DNA from: Chryseobacterium sp. MYb7
GTDB taxonomy: Bacteria; Bacteroidota; Bacteroidia; Flavobacteriales; Weeksellaceae
DNA: 64,000 bases
Reading direction: 5' to 3'
Assembly (NCBI RefSeq): GCF_002979455.1
Contig: NZ_PCOU01000018.1
Location: 1-64,000, forward strand
Positions 1 through 8,324 of the stretch are shown one piece after another. Both the position numbers and the translations under genes were made by a program. Under the pieces are notes generated by a model. It was not told where the DNA came from. It saw only the letters and a program-made list of their open reading frames with translations, and did not search any database. Position 1 is the stretch's first letter, and every line of letters begins with the position of its first letter.

Positions 1-111
1 TTAGGATATAAAACAGCTAAAAGACGCATCGCTATGGAACTTCGGGATATGATTACCGCAATTCTAATAATATTTGCGGGGGGTGATCCTGCAAAAGTCT
101 TCAAAACTTAA
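1..111 (+). CDS. C-terminal end of an unidentified protein (cut by window start)
   Basis: Frame 1 is open from the first base to a TAA at 109-111 and encodes 36 residues rich in hydrophobic and basic positions, ending DPAKVFKT. A hairpin follows directly (122-146), as expected after a real gene. I do not recognise the family from so short a piece. It is probably a genuine gene tail, but chance openness of 36 codons cannot be excluded. Confidence 0.4.
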   Translation, partial: LGYKTAKRRIAMELRDMITAILIIFAGGDPAKVFKT

Positions 112-121
112 AACATAAAAA

Positions 122-170
122 ATGGTCGGAAATTTCTTCCGACCATGACTACTGATATCAGGGCTTTTTT
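122..170 (+). terminator. Hairpin with downstream T-run
   Basis: The arms atggtcggaa (122-131) and ttccgaccat (137-146) pair perfectly around a 5-nt loop. A T-run lies about 18 nt later at 165-170. It sits after the partial gene at the window start and before the peroxiredoxin promoter. The distance to the T-run is longer than ideal. Confidence 0.5.
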
Positions 171-220
171 ATTTAACAACCCACCAAAAACAATTATAGA
201 TTTTATTTATCGATTTTAGT

Positions 221-251
221 TTGTTTGATAGATGAATCTTTTATATATTTG
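221..251 (+). promoter_or_regulatory. Bacteroidota-type promoter of the peroxiredoxin gene
   Basis: TATATTTG at 244-251 matches the -7 consensus TAnnTTTG. TTG at 221-223 lies 20 nt upstream, within the usual 17-23 nt spacing. The expected transcription start is about 25 nt before the ATG at 284. Confidence 0.6.
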
Positions 252-283
252 CAATAGAAATTTAAATATAAAAACAGAAAATT

Positions 284-916
284 ATGTCTTTAGTAGGAAA
301 AAAATTCCCAAATTTAACAATCGACGCAATGTCTGAAATGGGTGACGATTTAAGAATCAACATCCTTGATGAAGCAGTAAACAACCAGCAAAAAGTTCTT
401 TTATTCTGGTACCCTAAAGATTTCACTTTCGTATGTCCTACTGAGCTTCATGCTTTCCAGGAGGCTTTAGGTGAATTCGAAAAAAGAAACACTAAAGTAA
501 TCGGTGCATCTTGTGATACTAACGAAGTACACTTCGCTTGGTTGAACACACCAAAAGATAACGGAGGAATTGAAGGAGTAACTTACCCACTTTTAGCTGA
601 TACTCACAGACAATTGGCTAATACGTTAGGAATTGTTGATCAGGATTTCGAATATGATGAGGATGGAAACGAAGTTTTCACAGGTTCTAATGTAACTTAC
701 AGAGCAACTTACCTTATCGACGAAACTGGAAAAATCTTCCACGAAGCGGTAAACGATATGCCTCTAGGAAGAAACGTAAAAGAATTCTTAAGATTAATTG
801 ACGCTTACACACACGTACAAAAACACGGTGAAGTATGTCCTGCAAACTGGGAAGAAGGAAAAGATGCTATGAAAGCTGACAGAACTTCTACAGCAGAATA
901 CTTAGCGAAGAACTAA
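284..916 (+). CDS. Typical 2-Cys peroxiredoxin (AhpC/Prx1 type)
   Basis: Reduces hydrogen peroxide and organic peroxides in the cytoplasm using thiol electrons. The 210-residue product has the peroxidatic motif FTFVCPTE (Cys51) and the C-terminal resolving motif GEVCPANW (Cys185), the layout of a typical 2-Cys enzyme. Length is normal for the family. It heads a group with a thioredoxin-like protein and a small conserved protein. A good TAnnTTTG promoter precedes it. No AhpF-type reductase is nearby, so the thioredoxin-like protein at 1031 is a plausible reductant, which is inference. Confidence 0.93.
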   Translation: MSLVGKKFPNLTIDAMSEMGDDLRINILDEAVNNQQKVLLFWYPKDFTFVCPTELHAFQEALGEFEKRNTKVIGASCDTNEVHFAWLNTPKDNGGIEGVTYPLLADTHRQLANTLGIVDQDFEYDEDGNEVFTGSNVTYRATYLIDETGKIFHEAVNDMPLGRNVKEFLRLIDAYTHVQKHGEVCPANWEEGKDAMKADRTSTAEYLAKN

Positions 917-923
917 TATAATG

Positions 924-1012
924 TGTTAATTTGAAAATGAGATAATTTGAGGATTATCAAAAATTATCTCATTTTCTTCTTTACAAAGCATTGACACATT
1001 TTCAAATTAACA
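924..1012. repeat. Nested inverted repeats between peroxiredoxin and thioredoxin
   Basis: GAAAATGAGATAATTT (933-948) is the reverse complement of 961-976. A second pair, TGTTAATTTGAAAATG (924-939) and 997-1012, is also perfect over 16 bp. The two pairs share bases, so two alternative hairpins can form. There is no clear T-run. It resembles a dispersed intergenic repeat more than a simple terminator. Confidence 0.7.
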
Positions 1013-1030
1013 AATTTTCAAATTACAATC

Positions 1031-1339
1031 ATGTACACAGAATTAACCGAAGATACATTACAAAATATAGTTAACGACAACGAAAAAGTAGTTGTTCAAT
1101 ATGGCGCAACATGGTGCGGAAACTGCAGAATCATGAAGCCGAAATTCAAAAAATTAGCCTCTGAAAATGATTCTATCCCATTTTTATATGTAGATGCTGA
1201 AAAGCTTCCAGAAAGCAGAAAATTAGCAAAAGTAGACAACTTACCTACTTTCGCCATCTTTAAAAACGGAGAATTAGTGAACCAGGTTCAATCTAACCAG
1301 GCAGAAAGTTTAATTAACCTTTTTAACGAATTAGCATAA
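1031..1339 (+). CDS. Thioredoxin family protein with WCGNC active site
   Basis: A 102-residue single-domain thioredoxin fold protein, probably a cytoplasmic thiol reductant. The active site is TWCGNC (Cys29, Cys32), with a conserved cis-Pro region LPTF. The central dipeptide GN differs from the GP of housekeeping thioredoxin, so a specialised partner such as the peroxiredoxin upstream is likely. The stop overlaps the next ATG by one base (TAATG), so translation of the next gene is probably coupled. Confidence 0.88.
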   Translation: MYTELTEDTLQNIVNDNEKVVVQYGATWCGNCRIMKPKFKKLASENDSIPFLYVDAEKLPESRKLAKVDNLPTFAIFKNGELVNQVQSNQAESLINLFNELA

Positions 1340-1587
1340 TGAAATTACCCGTAATCAGACAGTTTTACCAGAATCAGACTCCTGAAAACCTTGAAAAAAC
1401 ATTAGAAGTACTGGAAAGTTTCTGCGAATTCAGAGGAACAAGCGAAGAAGATCTTAATGTTGCAGGAGAATTGATCACCAACATTTGCGGAGCTTTAGAA
1501 GTTCACAGCAACGTACAAAATGGTATGAGTGAAAAAGATGCTTTAAACTCTTTTGCTCAAAAGGTTTTAGGATCCATAGACAAATAA
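1339..1587 (+). CDS. Small conserved protein of the peroxiredoxin group (DUF6952-like)
   Basis: An 82-residue soluble, acidic, mostly helical protein with no catalytic motif and two cysteines in its middle (SFCEF, NICGA). Its start codon overlaps the thioredoxin stop. I recall a flavobacterial family (DUF6952) of this size in the same position after peroxiredoxin and thioredoxin genes, so the name rests on context and memory. Function unknown; a role in the same oxidative-stress operon is inferred. Confidence 0.65.
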   Translation: MKLPVIRQFYQNQTPENLEKTLEVLESFCEFRGTSEEDLNVAGELITNICGALEVHSNVQNGMSEKDALNSFAQKVLGSIDK

Positions 1588-2119
1588 CATCTTGTGATCA
1601 TTTTTAATCAAAAGACTGTAAAAACACAAAATATACAATACCTGAGGTTTTCCTCATTACTATACTTTTTTTCTATTCTTTAAGAATCTTTTATTTCAAC
1701 TAAAAAATGTACTTCAAAGGACTTTAATCAGTCACATGAGGCGGGAAGTTGCATGAAAAATTTCAAGGAATAACCAATTAAAATCCCGGTGATATTTTCA
1801 TCAGGATTTTTTGGGTTTACGATTTAAAACACGAATAGCACAAATATTTTCCCACAAATAACACAAATAAATACCCACAATCATCTGTGTCAATCCGTGA
1901 AATCTGTGGTTAAAAAATATTGCTTTAAAATCATTATAACTTTAGGCTAAACCTATTAGAATAAATCTTTAAAGATAAAAACAGTCTCCCTCCGATCAGG
2001 CGCGTTCTTACTGGATTCGTGTTATCCGTGAAAACATTTGTGAACTTTGTGTTTAAATAATAAAAAATCCCGATGAAAAATCACCGAGACTCTATTTTAA
2101 AGCTAAAACAACTTATCAG
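1588..2119. other. Gene-free 532-nt interval with dispersed-repeat text
   Basis: No credible ORF. From about 1820 to 2060 the DNA consists of short phrases such as 'cacgaatagcacaaat', 'atctgtgtcaatccgtg' and 'gtgaaaacatttgtgaa', which recur in degraded form near 12560-12660. Two imperfect hairpins ending in 'aaaatccc' / 'ggatttttt' text occur around 1781-1812 and 2067-2095. They may terminate the convergent genes on either side. Confidence 0.6.
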
Positions 2120-2809
2120 TTAACTTCTTCTGTTCATTAAAATACTTAGAATATACCAGAACAAAAGCATAATGGAAGCAAAAAGCTGTAATGCAGCTCC
2201 TACATATTGGTTCGTTCCATACGAGTCTTTTAATTTACTGGTTTGATATAAAATAGTAGCTGAAGCTAAAATTACCATTCCAACCGAGAACCATAATCCA
2301 AGGTTAAAACCAAAGATCATCCCTCCTACAATCAGTCCGATAGAAATAAATCCACCAATTACAATGATATTTCTTAAGAAAGAAAAATCTCTTTTAGAAG
2401 TAAATGCCACTGCAGAAATCCCTGCAAACATAGCAATCGTTAAAGTAGCAGCCTGGAAGATCACATTGGTGCCACCCGTCATATTGGTTGCAATAAAAAG
2501 CAGAGGTAAAAAGATAATCGCTTCCAGCAAAATGTAAAATCCTAATCCTAAATACTGGGTAGATTTACTTTGTGAAAGAGACCACTTGGAAGCTAAAACA
2601 GAAGCCAACCAGAAAACTCCGATAATCAGCAGCCAGATATATCTCTGAGCGAACATCATTGCAATAAGTTCCGCCGGAACAGTTTTCAATAATATCGTTT
2701 CAACTCCAATAAATGCAAGAATAGATAAAGCAACATGCAAATACGTCTTCTTGTAAAAACTCGCCTTCTCAACATCCGAAGAATGAGCGACTAAAACATC
2801 TGTCATCAT
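2120..2809 (-). CDS. Bax inhibitor-1/YccA family membrane protein
   Basis: A 229-residue integral membrane protein with about seven hydrophobic helices and a charged N-terminus, typical of bacterial BI-1 (YbhL/YccA) proteins. Known members act as pH-sensitive calcium leak channels or interact with FtsH; which role applies here is unknown. The next gene in the same direction begins 38 nt upstream, so the two may be cotranscribed. The start has a second in-frame Met at position 2, which would also serve. Confidence 0.8.
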   Translation of the reverse strand: MMTDVLVAHSSDVEKASFYKKTYLHVALSILAFIGVETILLKTVPAELIAMMFAQRYIWLLIIGVFWLASVLASKWSLSQSKSTQYLGLGFYILLEAIIFLPLLFIATNMTGGTNVIFQAATLTIAMFAGISAVAFTSKRDFSFLRNIIVIGGFISIGLIVGGMIFGFNLGLWFSVGMVILASATILYQTSKLKDSYGTNQYVGAALQLFASIMLLFWYILSILMNRRS

Positions 2810-2847
2810 AGTTAATATTTTTTTAGTTAATCGAAAATAAATTTTAT

Positions 2848-3285
2848 TTACTTCGCAGGCAATACTCCCAGGATTTTTCCGTCATCCTCAAATACAGCGG
2901 TAATAGCCTCTTTGGAAGATGATTCTCCTGCATATTTATACCTAATACTTGGATGATTGGTGCCATCCATCGTTTTATAATATCCTGCTTTTAAAATTTC
3001 AAGCTTTTTAGTTGGGTCAATACCGTCTTTAACCTTTTTCAAAACAGTATCTGTAACGATTTCCTTTACTTTCTCAGAAAGCAATCCATCAATAGTTGCC
3101 CGGTCAGAAGCCTGTAAAGCATCCACAAACTTAAGGAAGTTATCATTATACAAACTGACTTTTTCCTTACTTATAGCAGCCTGCTGCTCTTTCTTCTGGC
3201 CATTTTCAACCTTTACACCTGCTACCTTCTGCGCAAACACTAACTGCGCACCCACAAGAGCAAGCCCCAGCAATAATTTTTTCAT
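2848..3285 (-). CDS. Secreted hypothetical protein
   Basis: 145 residues. The N-terminus MKKLLLGLALVGAQLVFAQ is a signal peptide with likely cleavage before Gln19. The mature part is Lys/Glu-rich and has a compact C-terminal domain ending in AVFEDDGKILGVLPAK. No known catalytic motif seen. It lies between the BI-1 gene and the acyl-CoA reductase, all on the minus strand, and may share their transcript. Function unknown. Confidence 0.7.
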   Translation of the reverse strand: MKKLLLGLALVGAQLVFAQKVAGVKVENGQKKEQQAAISKEKVSLYNDNFLKFVDALQASDRATIDGLLSEKVKEIVTDTVLKKVKDGIDPTKKLEILKAGYYKTMDGTNHPSIRYKYAGESSSKEAITAVFEDDGKILGVLPAK

Positions 3286-3331
3286 AGTATCTATTTTTAT
3301 CTGGTGAAATAAGTGATGGAAGATACGAAAA

Positions 3332-4366
3332 TCAGACCAGTTCTAAAAATTTCATCGTATCTACATTATCTGCATACGTATCAAGCCCTGGATTTTGTGC
3401 TTCTCCAAACGGAATTGCATTCAAGCCAATCTCCTCTTTTGCCACTACACACTGGATATTTTCTTCGTTTTCTTCAATGAAAGATTTCACATCATCCAAA
3501 GATTCATATCTGCTGAAATTAATTACAGAAAGCGGGCTAAATAGCTTATCATCCTCTTTTAGCATCACAAAATTATTATCCCAGAACTTATCCTGATTCA
3601 AAAGATAAACCGCTCTGTTATAATCATAATTGTTGGCATATTTATTATGATTGATGATATCCTGGAAGCCTAAGAAACTTTCAAACAATCTGTCAATTAA
3701 AAAATCCTGAGGAATAAAAACTCTCGTCACATTTCGGCATCCTAATCCAAAATACTGAAAAATATCATTTGCCAGCAGTTCCAGTTCTTCTTGTGTTTCA
3801 TCACCTTTCAGTACGGCAACAGAAGTTCTGTTTTTACGGATAATGCTTAAATGATTTTTAAAATAATATTCCAGATATCTGGCAGTATTATTACTTCCTG
3901 TAGCAATAACGGCATCAAAATTTTCTAATTTTTCTACAAATTCAAAAGCTATATTTCCATCAGAAAATTCATTCCATTTCTTTAATAAAAACGGAATCAT
4001 ATACTTATCTTTTGAAGACTGTTTAATCACAGGAATATGATTACTCAAAACAACGGACATTACATCATGAAAACCCACTAAAGGAATATTTCCAGCTAAA
4101 ATAAGTCCAACTCTTTTTGAAATTTTAGAGATTGAATAATTTTTAAGCCAGTTTTTGATATTCTCTTCAGTTAAAAGATCTGCCCATTGCCGTAAAGCAA
4201 ATTTCTGATTATCAATGGTAAACCACGGATTCTCTATTTCAGATCTTTTTAACAATAATTCAATATCTGCATCATCTTCATTGTGATCTTCCGGTTTCTT
4301 CGTTAAAAACGTTTTTATATAATCACTTAATTTAATAAGTCCTAAAACTTGATTTTCGGTATTCAT
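3332..4366 (-). CDS. Acyl-CoA reductase, LuxC-like
   Basis: A 344-residue member of the LuxC/acyl-CoA reductase family within the aldehyde dehydrogenase fold; such enzymes reduce fatty acyl thioesters to aldehydes with NAD(P)H. Visible landmarks are LILAGNIPLVGFHDV (nucleotide-binding side), ATGSNNTARYLEYYF and the GLGCRNVTRVF segment that carries the probable nucleophile Cys. It is transcribed divergently from the ferredoxin gene with 59 nt between. In my memory this acyl-CoA reductase/ferredoxin/serC order is common in flavobacteria, but the physiological substrate is unknown. Confidence 0.8.
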   Translation of the reverse strand: MNTENQVLGLIKLSDYIKTFLTKKPEDHNEDDADIELLLKRSEIENPWFTIDNQKFALRQWADLLTEENIKNWLKNYSISKISKRVGLILAGNIPLVGFHDVMSVVLSNHIPVIKQSSKDKYMIPFLLKKWNEFSDGNIAFEFVEKLENFDAVIATGSNNTARYLEYYFKNHLSIIRKNRTSVAVLKGDETQEELELLANDIFQYFGLGCRNVTRVFIPQDFLIDRLFESFLGFQDIINHNKYANNYDYNRAVYLLNQDKFWDNNFVMLKEDDKLFSPLSVINFSRYESLDDVKSFIEENEENIQCVVAKEEIGLNAIPFGEAQNPGLDTYADNVDTMKFLELV

Positions 4367-4394
4367 AATTACTTTAAAATTGGGGAATATTTTG

Positions 4395-4402
4395 TAATTT
4401 TG
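4395..4402 (+). promoter_or_regulatory. TAnnTTTG box upstream of the ferredoxin gene
   Basis: TAATTTTG at 4395-4402 matches the Bacteroidota -7 element and lies 23 nt before the ATG. A TTG at 4380-4382 is only 12 nt away, shorter than the normal spacing, so only the -7 element is well supported. Confidence 0.4.
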
Positions 4403-4425
4403 TGCAAATTTAAAAAAAATTAGCG

Positions 4426-4776
4426 ATGGCTATTAAAATAACTGATGAATGCATTAATTGCGGGGCTTGTGAACCGGAATGTCCAAATAATGCAATATAT
4501 GAAGGAGCTGTGGATTGGAAAGCTTCTGACGGTACGGCACTTCAAGGTACCATTACAATGCCGTCGGGACTTACTGTAGATGCCAATTCACCACAGGAAC
4601 CTGTAAGTGATGATGTATACTTCATTGTAACAGATAAATGTACAGAATGTAAAGGATTCCACGAAGAACCTCAGTGTGCAGCGGTATGCCCTGTAGATTG
4701 CTGTGTTCCTGACGAGGATCACGTAGAATCTGAAGAAGCTCTTCTTGACAAAAAAGCATTCTTACACGGAGAATAA
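4426..4776 (+). CDS. 4Fe-4S dicluster ferredoxin
   Basis: A 116-residue electron carrier with two cluster motifs: CINCGACEPECP (Cys9, 12, 15, 19) near the N-terminus and CTECKGFHEEPQCAAVCPVDC later. The insertion between the two halves and in the second motif is typical of the YfhL/Fdx type. The C-terminal tail is acidic. A strong hairpin terminator follows at once. Redox partners cannot be named from the sequence. Confidence 0.92.
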   Translation: MAIKITDECINCGACEPECPNNAIYEGAVDWKASDGTALQGTITMPSGLTVDANSPQEPVSDDVYFIVTDKCTECKGFHEEPQCAAVCPVDCCVPDEDHVESEEALLDKKAFLHGE

Positions 4777-4815
4777 AAAAATTCCGTCTCATGATCTGTG
4801 AGACGGAATTTTTTG
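4776..4815 (+). terminator. Strong intrinsic terminator after the ferredoxin gene
   Basis: A-rich and T-rich ends flank the arm ATTCCGTCTCA (4781-4791), which pairs with TGAGACGGAAT (4799-4809) around a 7-nt loop. The stem extends through A:T pairs to about 16 bp and ends in a T-run at 4809-4814. The flanking A-run would let it act in both directions. Confidence 0.9.
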
Positions 4816-4886
4816 ATAAAAAATCACATTTAACCAAAAATAAAGCTGAAGGAATTTCAAATCCTGAAGCACCAAAAAATAAAAAT

Positions 4887-5951
4887 ATGAACAAAAAGCA
4901 CAACTTCAGCGCAGGACCATGTATTTTACCTCAAGAGGTATTTGAAAAATCAGCACAGGCTATCCTTGACTTTAACGGTATAGGATTGTCTCTTCTTGAA
5001 ATTTCTCACAGAAGTAAGGATTTCGTTGCGGTAATGGACGAAGCGCGTGCGATTGTAAAAAGATTGATGAATCTTGGTGATGATTATGAAGTACTTTATT
5101 TAGGGGGAGGTGCCAGCCTGCAGTTTGCCATGGTTCCTTACAACCTGATGAAAGTAGGTGGAAAAGCAGCTTACCTGGATACAGGAACTTGGGCAGCCGG
5201 AGCCATCAAAGAAGCAAAAAAAGTAGGAACAGTAGATGTAGTAGGTTCTTCAAAAGAAGAAAACTATTCTTTTATTCCTAAAGATTATACGGTAGGTGCA
5301 GAATACGATTATTTCCACTGTACATCCAATAACACCATCTATGGAACTCAAATGAAATCTTTCCCTGAAGTGGATACATTGATGGTGTGTGATATGAGTT
5401 CTGATATTTTCTCAAGACAACTGGATTTCTCTAAATTTGATCTGATCTATGCTGGTGCTCAGAAGAATATGGGGCCTGCAGGCGTTACTTTAGTGGTGAT
5501 TAAAAAAGAAATTCTTGGGAAAACAGGAAGAGAAAACATGTTTTCTATCCTTGATTATTCTCAGCACATTTCTAAAGAATCTATGTACAATACGCCACCG
5601 GTATTTCCTGTATACGCCTCTTTACTTACCCTTCAATATCTTGAAAGAAACGGAGGAATTGCGGCTGCAGAACAAAGAAATGAAGCGAAAGCCAAGCTTT
5701 TATATGATGAAATCGACAGCAATCCATTATTCGAAACTTTCTGCGTAAAAGAAGACCGTTCATTAATGAATGTTTCTTTCAAAATTACAGACGAAAGCAA
5801 GAAAGAAGAATTTGACAACGCATGGAAAGCTGCGGGAATCAGCGGACTAAACGGACACAGAAGCTTAGGCGGATACAGAGCAAGTTTATACAACGCCTTA
5901 CCTATTGAAAGTGTGCAGGTTTTGGTGGATGTAATGAAGTCAATAAAATAA
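4887..5951 (+). CDS. serC: Phosphoserine aminotransferase
   Basis: Converts 3-phosphohydroxypyruvate and glutamate to 3-phosphoserine in serine synthesis; the family also acts in vitamin B6 synthesis. The product from the ATG at 4887 is 354 residues, normal for SerC, and begins KKHNFSAGP as in homologues. The frame is open further upstream to 4791, but that part overlaps the ferredoxin terminator and is not conserved-looking. The PLP lysine lies in AGAQKNMGPAG, with the STxxNT-like phosphate-binding segment HCTSNNTIYGTQ. It precedes a 2-hydroxyacid dehydrogenase, forming a serine-synthesis cluster. Confidence 0.95.
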   Translation: MNKKHNFSAGPCILPQEVFEKSAQAILDFNGIGLSLLEISHRSKDFVAVMDEARAIVKRLMNLGDDYEVLYLGGGASLQFAMVPYNLMKVGGKAAYLDTGTWAAGAIKEAKKVGTVDVVGSSKEENYSFIPKDYTVGAEYDYFHCTSNNTIYGTQMKSFPEVDTLMVCDMSSDIFSRQLDFSKFDLIYAGAQKNMGPAGVTLVVIKKEILGKTGRENMFSILDYSQHISKESMYNTPPVFPVYASLLTLQYLERNGGIAAAEQRNEAKAKLLYDEIDSNPLFETFCVKEDRSLMNVSFKITDESKKEEFDNAWKAAGISGLNGHRSLGGYRASLYNALPIESVQVLVDVMKSIK

Positions 5952-6057
5952 CTTATATTAGGCGACCGAAAAAATAAAAAGATATCAGACAACAGATGTC
6001 GGATAACAGGCCTCAAAATCTGGCATCTTCAATCTAAAATCTGTAATAAAATAACTC
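5952..6057. repeat. Dispersed intergenic repeat text ('agat-cagac' type)
   Basis: The gap between serC and the dehydrogenase contains 'gatatcagacaacagatgtc', 'ggcatcttcaatctaaaatc' and related phrases. Similar wording appears at 22503-22610. It reads as an incidental intergenic repeat rather than a regulator site, and serC and serA may still be cotranscribed through it. Confidence 0.5.
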
Positions 6058-7023
6058 ATGAAAGTTTTAGCAAACGACGGAATCTCAAAAGCAGGAGAAA
6101 ATACTCTAAAAGAAGCCGGAATTGAAATTCTGGACAATAGAGTGGCTCAGGATCACGTTATTAATTTTATCAACGATAATAATGTGGACGTTCTTCTGGT
6201 AAGAAGTGCAACGAAAGTGAGACAGAATCTGATTGATGCATGCCCCGGCCTTAAAATCATTGGAAGAGGCGGTATCGGAATGGACAATATTGATGTAGAA
6301 TATGCCAAAAGCAAAGGGATCAAAGTCATCAATACGCCTACAGCATCTTCAAAATCAGTGGCAGAATTGGTTTTCGGACATTTTCTTTCATTGGCAAGAT
6401 TCCTTCACGAATCCAACAGACTGATGCCTCTGGAAGGAGAAACTCATTTCAACGCTATGAAAAAGTCATTCAGCAATGCGTATGAACTTTCCGGAAAAAC
6501 ATTAGGAGTAATCGGCTTTGGAAGTATTGGCCAGGAAGTTATAAAAATAGGAATTGCTTTAGGAATGAAAGTAACCGTTCTGACAAGAAGCCCTAAGACA
6601 GAAGTTCTTACCCTGAATTTCTTCAACGGGCAGTCTGTGGACTTTGAAATCACTTCTACCAATGATATGGATGCATTTCTTAAAGATGCAGATTTCATCA
6701 GTATCAATACGCCGAAAACGAATGAATATATCATAGACACGCCTCAGTTTGAAAAAATGAAAGATGGGGTCTATATTGTAAATACTGCAAGAGGAGGCGT
6801 CATCAATGAAGTGACCCTTATCGATTTTATCGAGTCAGGAAAAGTAGCCGGAGCTGCATTAGACGTTTTTGAAAACGAGCCAAGCCCGGAACTGCCTTTA
6901 CTGATGAACCCTGCATTATCACTTTCCCCTCATGTAGGTGGTAATACAGTGGATGCGCAAGAAAAAATCGGTATTGAACTTGCAGAACAAATTATTAAGC
7001 TACAAAAAGAAACTATAAGATAA
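6058..7023 (+). CDS. D-3-phosphoglycerate dehydrogenase-like 2-hydroxyacid dehydrogenase
   Basis: 321 residues; probably oxidises 3-phosphoglycerate to 3-phosphohydroxypyruvate with NAD, the first step of serine synthesis. The Rossmann motif is GFGSIGQEV (about 153-161). The catalytic triad is visible as Arg245 (TARGGVIN), Glu274 region (DVFENEP) and His292 (SPHVGGN). It is the short form without a C-terminal ACT domain, so feedback control by serine through ACT is not expected. Its placement directly after serC supports the SerA assignment. The DUF1015 gene starts 2 nt after its stop. Confidence 0.88.
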   Translation: MKVLANDGISKAGENTLKEAGIEILDNRVAQDHVINFINDNNVDVLLVRSATKVRQNLIDACPGLKIIGRGGIGMDNIDVEYAKSKGIKVINTPTASSKSVAELVFGHFLSLARFLHESNRLMPLEGETHFNAMKKSFSNAYELSGKTLGVIGFGSIGQEVIKIGIALGMKVTVLTRSPKTEVLTLNFFNGQSVDFEITSTNDMDAFLKDADFISINTPKTNEYIIDTPQFEKMKDGVYIVNTARGGVINEVTLIDFIESGKVAGAALDVFENEPSPELPLLMNPALSLSPHVGGNTVDAQEKIGIELAEQIIKLQKETIR

Positions 7024-7025
7024 AT

Positions 7026-8270
7026 ATGCCTGTTTTTAAACCTTTCCGTGGAATTAGACCTCATAGAGACTTTGAGAGTACTTTCCCTACCCATCCACTG
7101 GATAATTTCACCCAGGAAGAGATCGCAGAGAAAGCTCAAGTTGAAAATACTTACATTAATATGATTAAACCCTATGTTGTAAGTAAATCTAAAGATATTG
7201 ACCGGAATCTTCGAAAGATCCGCTCTACATTTGAAGAACTTCTGGACGAAAAGAAATTGGTCCAGGACAATTCTGCCTACTATCTTTATGAGCAGATCTA
7301 TCCCAACAAACAGGTGTTCAGGGGGCTTCTTGGATTGGCAAGTATTGAAGATTTCTGGAATGGAAAAATCAAAAGACATGAAAGTACCATTCCTCAGAAA
7401 AAGGAAAAACTCGCTCATTACCTTGAAAAAGTAAATCTGCAGGCTGAACCTGTACTTCTTACTTATCCTGCCAATTCAAAAATTGAGCTGCTGATGAACC
7501 ACGAGGAAAAAAATGTTCCTATCTTCAATCATGTAGACTCTATTGGTATCAGACATAAAATCTGGAGGATAGACAACCGCCTGAAGCTGCAGCAGTTTAA
7601 AGAAGTAATAGATCAGATTGATTCGTTTTATATTGCAGACGGTCACCACAGAATTGGTTCCACAGCAATAAACGCCAAATATCATAAAGAAAAGAACAAA
7701 AAGCATAATGGTACAGAGCTTTACAACTTTGTATACAGCTTTATTGTTTCCAACCAGTCAATTAAGATTCATGATTATAACAGAATCTTACATGACCTGA
7801 ATGGCATCGCTCCCGAAGATTTCCTGAAGGAACTTGATAAATATTTCCTTATTCACGAAAAAGGAGAAACATCATACTACCCTTCTCAGAAATTCCATAT
7901 TTCAATGTATATGGATGGGAAGTTCTACTCTCTTCACGTGAAGCACGATCTTCGTTCCAAAGAAATGTCTCTGGATAACCTGGATCACCACCTTCTGGAC
8001 AAGTATATTTTCAAAAACATCCTGAAAATTGAAGATCCGGATAGTTCTGAACTTATTTCTTACGTAAAAGGAACCTCCAACATCAACGGAATTAATCTTT
8101 TAAAAGAAAAAGTAGACAACGGTGAAGGTAAAGTAGGTTTCGGAATTTATCCTGTAAGTTTTAATGATATGATTAAAATTTCAGACTTAAAATTAAGTAT
8201 GCCTCCGAAATGTACATTCATTGAGCCAAAATTGATTACAGCCCTGTTAATGTACGACATGAAACCTTAA
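7026..8270 (+). CDS. DUF1015 family protein
   Basis: 414 residues, starting MPVFKPFRGIRPHRDF, a hallmark N-terminus of DUF1015. Other family landmarks are FYIADGHHRIGSTA near residue 205 and the C-terminal GFGIYPVSFNDMIKISD. The gene begins 2 nt after the dehydrogenase stop, so it belongs to the serine operon. The biochemical role is not established; association with serine metabolism is a context inference. Confidence 0.9.
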   Translation: MPVFKPFRGIRPHRDFESTFPTHPLDNFTQEEIAEKAQVENTYINMIKPYVVSKSKDIDRNLRKIRSTFEELLDEKKLVQDNSAYYLYEQIYPNKQVFRGLLGLASIEDFWNGKIKRHESTIPQKKEKLAHYLEKVNLQAEPVLLTYPANSKIELLMNHEEKNVPIFNHVDSIGIRHKIWRIDNRLKLQQFKEVIDQIDSFYIADGHHRIGSTAINAKYHKEKNKKHNGTELYNFVYSFIVSNQSIKIHDYNRILHDLNGIAPEDFLKELDKYFLIHEKGETSYYPSQKFHISMYMDGKFYSLHVKHDLRSKEMSLDNLDHHLLDKYIFKNILKIEDPDSSELISYVKGTSNINGINLLKEKVDNGEGKVGFGIYPVSFNDMIKISDLKLSMPPKCTFIEPKLITALLMYDMKP

Positions 8271-8324
8271 TAAATTACTAATTTTTCCCTACTTTTATCA
8301 ACGGAAAAGATAAGTAAATAAAAA

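Noticed and set aside
4791..4886. Upstream extension of the serC frame
   Set aside because: It overlaps the ferredoxin terminator and lacks homologue-like sequence; the ATG at 4887 gives the conserved N-terminus.
4622..4903. 93-codon ORF opposite the ferredoxin gene
   Set aside because: It is antisense to a clearly conserved gene and its terminator.
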